Source: Frankiaceae bacterium
GTDB lineage: Bacteria > Actinomycetota > Actinomycetes > JAFAQI01
Assembly (NCBI GenBank): GCA_030840545.1
Contig: JAVEEH010000286.1
Span: forward strand, 1-5,879
Direction: 5' to 3'
Length of the DNA stretch: 5,879 nucleotides
In this document: positions 1-5,879 of the stretch, piece after piece
How positions within the stretch are numbered: the first letter of the stretch is position 1
Layout: the number at the start of each line of letters is the position of its first letter
The notes under the pieces: model-generated
Told to the model about the DNA's origin: nothing
The model's database searches: none
What the model saw: only the letters and a program-made list of their open reading frames with translations
Made by a program: the position numbers and the translations under genes

Positions 1-1
1 G

Positions 2-805
2 CCCAAGACGCTGGCCCTGTGCACGGACGAGGCGGTCGTCGGCGCGCCGTTCTATGTGATGGAGCGGGTGGCCGGTCACATCGTTCGCGACGCGCTGCCG
101 GCCGGCTACGCCGATGAGCCCGAGCAACGGCGGGCGATCGGGGAGGGCCTCGTCGACGTGCTCGCGGCGCTTCATGCCGTCGACCCGGCCGCGGTCGGGT
201 TGAGTGACTACGGCAAGCCGGCCGGCTATCTCGACCGGCAGGTACGCCGGTGGACGATGCAGTGGGACGCGACGCCGGAGCCGGAGGACACCAACGACGG
301 GCCCGAGCTCGACCGGTTGGCGCAGCGGCTGGCCGACTCACTGCCGCAGCAGCCGTCCGGGCCGATCGTGCACGGCGACTACCGGATGGACAACTGCCTG
401 CTCCACCCGACGCAGCCCGGCACGGTGGCGGCGGTCCTCGACTGGGAGCTGTCGACGCTGGGTGACCCGTTCGCGGACCTCGGCCTGCTCTACATCTACT
501 GGCAGGAGGCCGACGACACGCAACAACAGCAGGACTCGCTCGTCATCCCGTCGGTGACGCGACTGCCGGGCTTCCCCACCCGGCGCGAGCTGCTCGATCG
601 CTATGCCACCTTGACCGGGCGGGACGTCTCGCTGCTGCCCTGGTACATCGGCTTTGCGAGTTTCAAGCTGGCGGTCGTGTGCGCCGGCGTCGCCGCGCGA
701 GGTCGCGCCGGCGCGATGATCGGCGAGGGTTTCATCGAGATGGCACAGCGCATCGCGCCGCTCGTGGCGATCGGCCACTCGTCCCTGGACGGCAAGCTCA
801 CCTAG
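2..805 (+). CDS. Phosphotransferase family protein (APH/ACAD10-like kinase), 5' end cut off by window
   Basis: Three-prime part of a kinase of the aminoglycoside-phosphotransferase/ACAD10-11 fold; 267 codons are visible and the N-terminal lobe start lies before the window. The reading frame is open from base 2, and the visible N-terminus reads as the end of the N-lobe (GAPFYVMERVAG, residues 13-24). The catalytic loop HGDYRMDN is at visible residues 124-131 (Brenner motif, catalytic Asp126, Asn131), and the metal-binding DWELSTLGDP is at 147-156. Known relatives are the kinase domains of ACAD10/ACAD11 and bacterial LvaA, which phosphorylate 4-hydroxyacyl-CoA before elimination, so an acyl-CoA-type substrate is likelier than an antibiotic. 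This is inferred from motif style (STLGDP and VMERV) rather than shown. The GTG/ATG at 56-61 is internal, not the true start. The gene ends in TAG 20 bp before the end of the convergent amidase gene. The upstream neighbour is not visible; in actinobacteria it is often an acyl-CoA dehydrogenase. Confidence 0.88.
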   Translation, partial: PKTLALCTDEAVVGAPFYVMERVAGHIVRDALPAGYADEPEQRRAIGEGLVDVLAALHAVDPAAVGLSDYGKPAGYLDRQVRRWTMQWDATPEPEDTNDGPELDRLAQRLADSLPQQPSGPIVHGDYRMDNCLLHPTQPGTVAAVLDWELSTLGDPFADLGLLYIYWQEADDTQQQQDSLVIPSVTRLPGFPTRRELLDRYATLTGRDVSLLPWYIGFASFKLAVVCAGVAARGRAGAMIGEGFIEMAQRIAPLVAIGHSSLDGKLT

Positions 806-825
806 CTCATGCGGGGCGGATGGCG

Positions 826-1602
826 TCAGGCCGGGTGGGTGAGGTACCAGCGGATCGCGGCTTCCATCGATCGGGCGAGCCGGCGCTGGAACGCGGCTGA
901 TGTCATCATCCGCGCGTCCGTGGCGTTGCGCATGTTGCCGCACTCGATCAGGACCTTGGGCTCCGTCGCGAGGTTGAGCCCCGCGAGGTCGCTGCGGTGA
1001 GCGATGCCGTCCTGTCCGTCGTAGGTGCTCGTCGGCATGCGGGTGCCGGTGAGGACCGCGTGGCGCAGAAAGCGGCCGAACCGTGCAGAGCTCGTGATGA
1101 CGTGCCGGTTCTGCCGGTCGCGGACCGGCTCGAGGATCGCGAAGCCCCGACCGCTCGACGGTCCGCCGTCGCCGTGGATGTCGATCGCGATGTCGCTGTG
1201 CCCGGCGTTGAGCTTCTTCGCGCGCCGATCGACGCAGGGGCCATGCCCCTGGTTGTTCGTGCGGGTCATCACGACCGTGGCCCCGTCGCGCTGCAGGTCC
1301 CGGCGCAGATATTCGGCGACGCGGAACGCGAACCGGTGCTCTGGATAGCCGCCGTTGGTCGACGTGCCGGTGGTGTCGCAGTCCTCCCACTCGCGGCCGT
1401 TCCACACCTGCTGGTGCAGGTAGTTCGGGTAGGCCCAGTTGCGGCCGTTGTGCCCCGGGTCGATGCCCACGACAAAGCCGGCCAGCGGCTGCGGCGCGGA
1501 TGGCGTGGCCGAGGCGAGGCGCATCGGCGTAGGGCCGACCAGGCCGGCGATCACGCCGGCGACGACGCCCGCCCGGAGCCAGCCCACCTTGACCCAAACC
1601 AC
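826..1602 (-). CDS. Secreted zinc N-acetylmuramoyl-L-alanine amidase (Amidase_3, Rv3717-like)
   Basis: A 258-residue cell-wall hydrolase predicted to cleave the amide bond between N-acetylmuramic acid and L-alanine of the peptidoglycan stem peptide. A signal peptide is visible: basic residues Lys5 and Arg10, a hydrophobic stretch at about 11-23, and a likely signal peptidase site after Ala30-Ser-Ala32. The Amidase_3 domain fills the rest (about 43-256). Zinc ligands are His51 in IDPGHNG, Glu88 in GGYPEHRF and His143 in DIHGDGG; the catalytic glutamate is Glu220 in LIECGNMRN. Cys75 and Cys123 could form a disulfide, as I recall for Rv3717. There is no SPOR, LysM or other wall-binding domain, which also matches Rv3717 and suggests a small, freely diffusing periplasmic or wall enzyme used in recycling or remodelling. 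The start is GTG at 1602; only a weak GAGAG-type ribosome binding site precedes it, and a GTG five codons in (1587) is an alternative. The gene is convergent with the phosphotransferase and divergent from the small ORF. Confidence 0.92.
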   Translation of the reverse strand: MVWVKVGWLRAGVVAGVIAGLVGPTPMRLASATPSAPQPLAGFVVGIDPGHNGRNWAYPNYLHQQVWNGREWEDCDTTGTSTNGGYPEHRFAFRVAEYLRRDLQRDGATVVMTRTNNQGHGPCVDRRAKKLNAGHSDIAIDIHGDGGPSSGRGFAILEPVRDRQNRHVITSSARFGRFLRHAVLTGTRMPTSTYDGQDGIAHRSDLAGLNLATEPKVLIECGNMRNATDARMMTSAAFQRRLARSMEAAIRWYLTHPA

Positions 1603-1716
1603 CGCCCGAGTCTCTCAGCCGGTCGAAACCAACAAAACAGTGCGCGAAAGCGCTCAAGGATGACTCGGCTGCGGCCGAATTACATGGTTGTAGTTCCCAC
1701 CTACCTGGAGGCTGCT
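1603..1716. promoter_or_regulatory. Divergent intergenic region between amidase gene and small ORF
   Basis: This 114-bp gap must hold the promoters for the amidase (minus strand) and the 62-residue ORF (plus strand). The best -10 candidate is TGTAAT on the minus strand (complement of 1679-1684, five of six matches to TATAAT), which would give the amidase a leader of about 70 nt; no good -35 accompanies it. A short stem with a GAAA loop, GCGC-GAAA-GCGC, lies at 1642-1653, and its right arm overlaps the palindrome AGCGCT (1649-1654). No convincing plus-strand promoter was found. The region is unusually A/T-rich for this window (AAACCAACAAAACAG, 1626-1640). It is a real promoter region by gene layout, but the exact elements are tentative. 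Confidence 0.4.
1707..1711 (+). promoter_or_regulatory. Ribosome binding site GGAGG deciding the GTG start of the small ORF
   Basis: A perfect GGAGG sits 5 nt before the GTG at 1717-1719. It selects this GTG over the in-frame ATG at 1684, which lies upstream of the site, and over the ATG at 1735, which has no ribosome binding site of its own. Confidence 0.75.
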
Positions 1717-1905
1717 GTGACGACTTCCCCCGTCATGCACCTGCTCGCCCGCGGCGTCCCGCTGACGCTGCTCATCGACCTCGCCGACCCGGCCGGACCG
1801 GACTCGCTCGGGATCAACTCCGTCGAGCGTCCGCCCGGCGACCCGATCTGGCTGGACGCTGCTGACCACGGCGGCTGGCGCCAGTTCATCTTGCACGCCG
1901 GCTGA
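1717..1905 (+). CDS. Small hypothetical protein (62 aa), function unknown
   Basis: A short gene starting at GTG and ending in TGA at 1903-1905. The protein begins VTTSPVMHLLARG and continues with a hydrophobic LTLLIDLADP stretch (residues 17-26), then an acidic, Pro/Gly-containing tail with three tryptophan or histidine-rich spots (IWLD 44-47, HGGW 51-54). The hydrophobic stretch is too short and interrupted to be a clear membrane helix, and there is no signal peptide, zinc motif or DNA-binding helix. I have the impression that short proteins beginning MHLLARGVPLTLLIDL recur as uncharacterised ORFs in actinobacteria, but I cannot check this and know no function. The perfect ribosome binding site, its position between a promoter region and a terminator-like hairpin, and the lack of a competing gene on either strand support real translation. 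It is transcribed divergently from the amidase and convergently with the reductase operon. Confidence 0.7.
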   Translation: MTTSPVMHLLARGVPLTLLIDLADPAGPDSLGINSVERPPGDPIWLDAADHGGWRQFILHAG

Positions 1906-1925
1906 CGGCCCGCGCGGGGGTCAGC
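1901..1925. terminator. Bidirectional terminator-like hairpin spanning two convergent stop codons
   Basis: GCTGAC (1901-1906) pairs with GTCAGC (1920-1925). Inside it, after a small bulge, CCC (1909-1911) pairs with GGG (1916-1918) around a GCGC loop. The stop codon of the small ORF (1903-1905) lies in one arm and that of the minus-strand reductase (complement of 1921-1923) in the other. There is no T-tract on either side, so it would be an actinobacterial U-less type of terminator. Stem and position are seen directly; termination in both directions is inferred. Confidence 0.5.
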
Positions 1926-2658
1926 GGAGGTGGAGGCCCCCGTCGATGACCCAGACCTCACCGGTGACATAAGCCGACCGCACCAGGCTGACCACCACCT
2001 CCGCGACGTCGTCGGGCTGCCCCGAGCGCTGCAACGGCGCCATCGCCTGGACCGCCCCGCGGATGTCGTCCCAGTCGGCGGTCCACGGGGTGTCCACCAA
2101 GCCGGGTGCGACCGCGTTGACCCGGACCTGCGGGCCGACGACGTTGGCGAGCAGCCGGGTCAGGTGGTTGAGCGCGGCCTTGCTGACGGCGTAAGGGATC
2201 GACGAGCCCGTCGGCCGGACGCCGGCGAGCGAGGACACGTTGACCACGCAGCCGGCGCCGGTCTCCCGGAGGTGCGGCATCGCGGCCACCGTCGTCTGCC
2301 ACGCGCCGACGACGTTGACGTCGAACAGGTGCCGGAAGACCTCCGGCGTCGCCGCCTCGAGGTCGTCGTGCGGGATGCGCTGCGTCGTACCGGCGTTGTT
2401 GACGAGCGCGTCGAGGCGGCCGAATCGCTCCACCGTCTCTCGCACGAGTCGCTGCGCGTCGTCGAGCACGGCGATGTCGGCCTGCACGTATTGCGCGGCG
2501 TCCTCGCCCAGCTCGGCGACCAGTGCCTGCCCGGCGTCAACGGACGTGACCGAGTTGACGACGACGTTGAACCCGTCGCCCGCCAACCGTCGTACGACGG
2601 CTGCGCCGATGCCCGAGGTCGAGCCGGTGACGAGTGCGACCCTGCCCGTCCCGGCCAC
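1921..2658 (-). CDS. SDR family NAD(P)-dependent oxidoreductase (FabG-like), second gene of SDR operon
   Basis: A 245-residue classical short-chain dehydrogenase/reductase, usual family length, predicted to be a cytosolic tetramer interconverting a hydroxy- and a ketoacyl or similar substrate with NAD(P)(H). It shows the Rossmann cofactor motif TGSTSGIG (11-18), the NNAG motif (87-90), Asn115, and catalytic Ser143, Tyr156 and Lys160 in the YAVSK context. The C-terminal region contains VTGEVWVIDGG (231-241), typical of 3-oxoacyl-ACP reductase-like members. The GTG at 2658 is chosen because it begins right at the Rossmann fold, lies 2 bp after the TGA of the upstream reductase, and has GGAG 7 nt before it; a longer open frame to 2721 adds only an arginine-rich stretch translated from the end of the neighbouring gene. 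The two genes are therefore co-transcribed and probably translationally coupled. The substrate cannot be told from the sequence. Confidence 0.92.
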   Translation of the reverse strand: MAGTGRVALVTGSTSGIGAAVVRRLAGDGFNVVVNSVTSVDAGQALVAELGEDAAQYVQADIAVLDDAQRLVRETVERFGRLDALVNNAGTTQRIPHDDLEAATPEVFRHLFDVNVVGAWQTTVAAMPHLRETGAGCVVNVSSLAGVRPTGSSIPYAVSKAALNHLTRLLANVVGPQVRVNAVAPGLVDTPWTADWDDIRGAVQAMAPLQRSGQPDDVAEVVVSLVRSAYVTGEVWVIDGGLHLR

Positions 2659-2660
2659 GG

Positions 2661-3419
2661 TCAGACTCCGCCGGCGGCGGTGATGCCGCCGTCGATCGTG
2701 ACCGTCTCGCCCGTGATCCACGATGCGTCGTCGGACAGCAGGAACGCCGCGAGCTTGGCCGTGTCCTCCGGGGTGCCGAGGCGCTTGAGCGGATAGTGCG
2801 CGGCCACCTCGTCTTCGCGGTCCTCATAGAGCGCCCGCGCGAACTTCGTCTTCACCACCGCCGGGGCGATCGCGTTGACGCGCACCTTCGGGCCCATCTC
2901 CATGCCGAGCTGACGGGTGAGGTGGATCAGCGCAGCTTTGCTGGCGTTGTAGGCGCCGATCGGCGACCCGGCACGAATGCCGCCGACCGAGGCGACGTTG
3001 AGCACGGCGCCGCCGTTGTCCCGCAGCCATGCCTCCCAGGCCCGCTGGGTCCAGGCGAGGCAGGCGACCACGTTGACCTCGAAGACCTTGCGCACGGCAC
3101 CGAGGTCGGCCTCCATCATCGGGCCGTACTGCGGGTTGACCGCGGCGTTGTTGACGAGGTAGTCGAGCCGGCCGAACGTCTCCATGACGAGGTCGACGGC
3201 CGCTTGCTGATGCTCGGCGTCGTCCGCGCTGCCCCGGGCCGCGATGGCCCGTCCGGTGCCGTCGGGGTCGAGCGAGTTCACCGCGGCTTCGAGCTCGTCG
3301 GGCTTGCGGGCCGTGATGCAGACCTGGCCGCCGCGAGCGACGATCTCCGCCGCGATGCCGAGCCCGATGCCCCTGGTTGCGCCGGTGACCAGCGCAGTCC
3401 TGCCGGAGAAGTCGTCCAT
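2661..3419 (-). CDS. SDR family oxidoreductase (FabG-like), first gene of SDR operon
   Basis: A 252-residue classical short-chain dehydrogenase/reductase starting MDDFSGRTALVTG. The cofactor motif TGATRGIG is at 12-19. The usual NNAG is replaced by NNAA (90-93), a tolerated variant. Asn116, Ser144, Tyr157 and Lys161 (YNASK) complete the catalytic tetrad, and the C-terminus has the family's WITGETVTIDGG (234-245). The residues Ala38-Arg39-Lys40 after the second beta strand would favour NADP(H) over NAD(H), by family rules. The ATG at 3419 is chosen because it gives the normal short lead into the first beta strand. The ribosome binding site is weak (GGAAG about 11 nt upstream), and the frame stays open much further upstream only because of high GC. 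It is a paralogue of the next gene but clearly diverged, so this is not a recent duplication. The operon may serve fatty-acid, polyketide or hydroxy-acid metabolism; the exact substrate is unknown. Confidence 0.92.
   Translation of the reverse strand: MDDFSGRTALVTGATRGIGLGIAAEIVARGGQVCITARKPDELEAAVNSLDPDGTGRAIAARGSADDAEHQQAAVDLVMETFGRLDYLVNNAAVNPQYGPMMEADLGAVRKVFEVNVVACLAWTQRAWEAWLRDNGGAVLNVASVGGIRAGSPIGAYNASKAALIHLTRQLGMEMGPKVRVNAIAPAVVKTKFARALYEDREDEVAAHYPLKRLGTPEDTAKLAAFLLSDDASWITGETVTIDGGITAAGGV
2666..2669 (-). promoter_or_regulatory. Ribosome binding site GGAG inside the 3' end of the upstream SDR gene
   Basis: On the minus strand GGCGGAG lies within the last codons of the first reductase. 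Its GGAG core is 7 nt from the GTG start at 2658. It sets the start of the second reductase and supports translational coupling across the 2-bp gap. Confidence 0.65.
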
Positions 3420-3545
3420 GGCCGGTGAGACTTCCACACCGGCGCCGTCCACATGGCCACCGGCGTCCACACCCTGGCCGAGGGACTTCCAGGGATCGCC
3501 GCCAGTGGGCGAGCGTGGTGGCCACCTACGGATGAGGAGCCGGAG
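3420..3545. promoter_or_regulatory. Divergent intergenic region between SDR operon and ssb
   Basis: This 126-bp gap must drive the reductase operon leftward and ssb rightward. It contains an imperfect direct repeat (ACCGGCG-CC-GTCCACA at 3438-3453 and ACCGGCGTCCACA at 3459-3471) and a 10-bp palindrome GGTGGCCACC at 3517-3526, just before the ssb ribosome binding site. I could not identify a convincing -10/-35 pair for either direction. Confidence 0.4.
3534..3539 (+). promoter_or_regulatory. Ribosome binding site GAGGAG of ssb
   Basis: GAGGAG lies 6 nt before the ATG at 3546. It selects that start over the in-frame ATG at 3453, which would add 31 residues unlike any SSB N-terminus. Confidence 0.7.
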
Positions 3546-4034
3546 ATGGAACCGCAGATCCACATGCAGGGCAACCTGGTTGCCGACCCCAGCTATCGCG
3601 TGACGGCCGCCGGGTTGCACATGACGAAGTTCCGGATCGCGTCGAGCGGCCGGCGGTTCGACCGGGCTCGCAACGACTTCGTCAGCACGGACCCGGTCTA
3701 CATGTCGGTCGTGTGCTTCCGGCAGCTCGCCGACAACGTCGCGATGAGCCTGCGCAAGGGCGACACGGTAGTGGTTCAGGGCCGGCTGACGTTCCGGGAG
3801 TACGACGACAGCCACGGCGGTCCGCGGCGGCAGGCCTACGAAATCGACGCGACCGCGGTCGGTCCGGATCTCGCCCGCTACAGCACATCGCTGACCCGGC
3901 CGACACGTGAGCTCGAGCCCACACCGGCCGGGCCTGTCGACGTGCCTCAACAGCCCGCCTACCCGAACGGTGCAGCGCCGATGGACAACCCGTGGACGGA
4001 GGCACCGGCCGTCGCCGAGGAGACCGCCGCCTGA
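3546..4034 (+). CDS. ssb: Single-stranded DNA-binding protein, SsbB-type paralogue (Rv2478c-like)
   Basis: A 162-residue SSB with one OB fold at about residues 1-112: GNLVADP (9-15), KFRIASSGRRFD (28-39), VVCFRQLADNVAMSLRKGD (55-73), VVVQGRLTFREYDD (75-88) and YEIDATAVGPDLARYST (98-114). The C-terminal part (about 118-162) is Pro/Ala/Glu-rich and presumably disordered. It ends AEETAA rather than with the acidic DDDIPF-like tip through which the main SSB recruits repair and replication partners, so this is the second, specialised SSB of actinobacteria rather than the essential replicative one. Known relatives are Rv2478c/SSBb of mycobacteria and, more loosely, SsbB of Streptomyces, which has been linked to chromosome segregation. 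The start has a GAGGAG ribosome binding site. It lies 44 bp upstream of ettA on the same strand, the order I recall for Rv2478c-Rv2477c. Confidence 0.88.
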   Translation: MEPQIHMQGNLVADPSYRVTAAGLHMTKFRIASSGRRFDRARNDFVSTDPVYMSVVCFRQLADNVAMSLRKGDTVVVQGRLTFREYDDSHGGPRRQAYEIDATAVGPDLARYSTSLTRPTRELEPTPAGPVDVPQQPAYPNGAAPMDNPWTEAPAVAEETAA

Positions 4035-4078
4035 TGTGGACGGGCCGGCCCCGCGCCGACCGCCCGTAGTCTTGAGGC
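4035..4078 (+). promoter_or_regulatory. ettA leaderless promoter (-10 TAGTCT at 4067-4072) in ssb-ettA gap
   Basis: The extended -10 GTAGTCT occupies 4066-4072, and six bases separate it from the A of the ettA ATG at 4079. Transcription would then start at or next to the start codon, giving a leaderless mRNA. The only Shine-Dalgarno-like bases, GAGG at 4074-4077, are 1 nt from the ATG, too close to work. No clear -35 is visible at the expected distance. A 10-bp palindrome GGGCCGGCCC (4042-4051) lies between the genes and could attenuate read-through from ssb. The match to the actinobacterial leaderless pattern (TANNNT plus 6-7 nt plus start codon) is seen; its use is inferred. Confidence 0.6.
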
Positions 4079-5755
<1,677 letters not shown>

Positions 5756-5757
5756 CG

Positions 5758-5773
5758 CCGGGCCGGTTCCCGG
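5758..5773 (+). terminator. Possible ettA terminator hairpin
   Basis: CCGGG (5758-5762) and CCCGG (5769-5773) form a 5-bp all-GC stem with a 6-nt loop, starting 3 nt after the ettA stop codon. No T-tract follows. It could be a weak intrinsic terminator or simply GC-rich noise; the position is the main argument. Confidence 0.3.
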
Positions 5774-5794
5774 ACCGTTCTTCGGCGAGGCAAC

Positions 5795-5810
5795 GTCCGC
5801 GTTCGCGGAC
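5795..5810 (+). terminator. Second hairpin after ettA (perfect inverted repeat)
   Basis: GTCCGCGTTCGCGGAC is a perfect inverted repeat: six GC-rich pairs around a GTTC loop (a seventh pair is possible). It lies 40 bp after the ettA stop and 26 bp before the next -35 element. It is stronger than the first hairpin and is the better candidate for separating ettA transcription from the SOS promoter. No U-tract follows. Confidence 0.4.
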
Positions 5811-5835
5811 ATCCCCAATGAGGTAGTTCGGGCGC

Positions 5836-5864
5836 TTGCGGATGTGGGTGGGGGGTGTTAGACT
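5836..5864 (+). promoter_or_regulatory. Sigma70-type promoter of the gene beyond the right edge
   Basis: -35 TTGCGG (5836-5841), a spacer of exactly 17 bp, and -10 TAGACT (5859-5864). This is the best-formed promoter in the window. Predicted initiation is around 5871, inside the LexA box that follows immediately, so repressor binding would block RNA polymerase. The gene driven lies to the right and is not visible. Confidence 0.72.
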
Positions 5865-5879
5865 TCGAACACACGTTCG
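5865..5879 (+). promoter_or_regulatory. LexA (SOS) box, last base outside window
   Basis: TCGAAC-ACAC-GTTCG matches the actinobacterial LexA operator TCGAAC-N4-GTTCGA at every base that can be seen; only the final A would lie beyond the window. It directly abuts the -10 at 5859-5864. Together they indicate a DNA-damage-inducible gene transcribed rightward. Repression by LexA is inferred from the operator consensus. Confidence 0.8.

Noticed and set aside
2..805. Phosphotransferase as an aminoglycoside resistance gene
   Set aside because: The motif context (VMERV, DWELSTLGDP) is that of the ACAD10-like metabolic kinases, and nothing nearby suggests a resistance or mobile element.
797..843. CTCACC / GGTGAG inverted repeat around the convergent stops of the phosphotransferase and amidase genes
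   Set aside because: Only 6 bp pair across a 35-nt loop, so it is too weak to call a terminator.
338..1657. A 439-codon minus-strand open frame across the phosphotransferase and amidase
   Set aside because: It overlaps the amidase in another frame, the product is Arg/Pro/Gly-rich low-complexity sequence, and both overlapped genes have clear family motifs.
2659..2721. N-terminal extension of the second SDR to 2721
   Set aside because: It adds an Arg/His-rich stretch encoded by the end of the upstream SDR in another frame; the GTG at 2658 has a ribosome binding site and fits the family start.
1930..2796. A 288-codon plus-strand open frame opposite the SDR genes
   Set aside because: It is an antisense shadow. 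The minus-strand product has the full SDR motif set, while the plus-strand translation is Arg/Asp/Val-rich with no domain.
3453..3545. N-terminal extension of ssb to the ATG at 3453
   Set aside because: The added 31 residues are not SSB-like, and a proper GAGGAG site precedes the ATG at 3546, where the OB fold begins.

Overview
The window is high-GC DNA with frequent GTG starts, GGAG/GGAGG ribosome binding sites, an actinobacterial-type LexA box and gene families typical of Actinobacteria: an Rv3717-like amidase, a tail-less SsbB-type SSB beside EttA, and an ACAD10-like kinase. It most likely comes from the chromosome of an actinobacterium. The genus cannot be fixed from the sequence; Nocardioidaceae or a related family is a guess. 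I see no RNA gene, CRISPR array, insertion sequence or attachment site. Coding density is high and gene order looks chromosomal rather than mobile.

Layout: (i) 2-805 (+), the 3' part of an ACAD10/LvaA-like phosphotransferase. (ii) 826-1602 (-), a secreted zinc N-acetylmuramoyl-L-alanine amidase convergent with it. (iii) 1603-1716, a divergent promoter region. (iv) 1717-1905 (+), a 62-residue protein of unknown function with a strong ribosome binding site. (v) 1901-1925, a hairpin that contains the stop codons of two convergent genes. (vi) 3419-1921 (-), a two-gene operon of short-chain dehydrogenases/reductases separated by 2 bp. (vii) 3420-3545, a second divergent region. (viii) 3546-4034 (+), an SSB paralogue without the acidic C-terminal tip, then 4079-5755 (+), the ribosome-associated ABC-F ATPase EttA with an apparently leaderless promoter. 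(ix) 5756-5879, two hairpins, then a complete -35/-10 promoter abutting a LexA (SOS) box cut one base short by the window end.

The kinase and the two reductases would fit acyl-CoA or hydroxy-acid catabolism, although they are not in one operon here. The ssb-ettA pair matches the arrangement I recall in mycobacteria (Rv2478c-Rv2477c). Most of the window is ordinary. The strongest non-coding signal is the SOS-controlled promoter at the right edge, whose target gene lies outside the window. I see no convincing undescribed multi-gene system.
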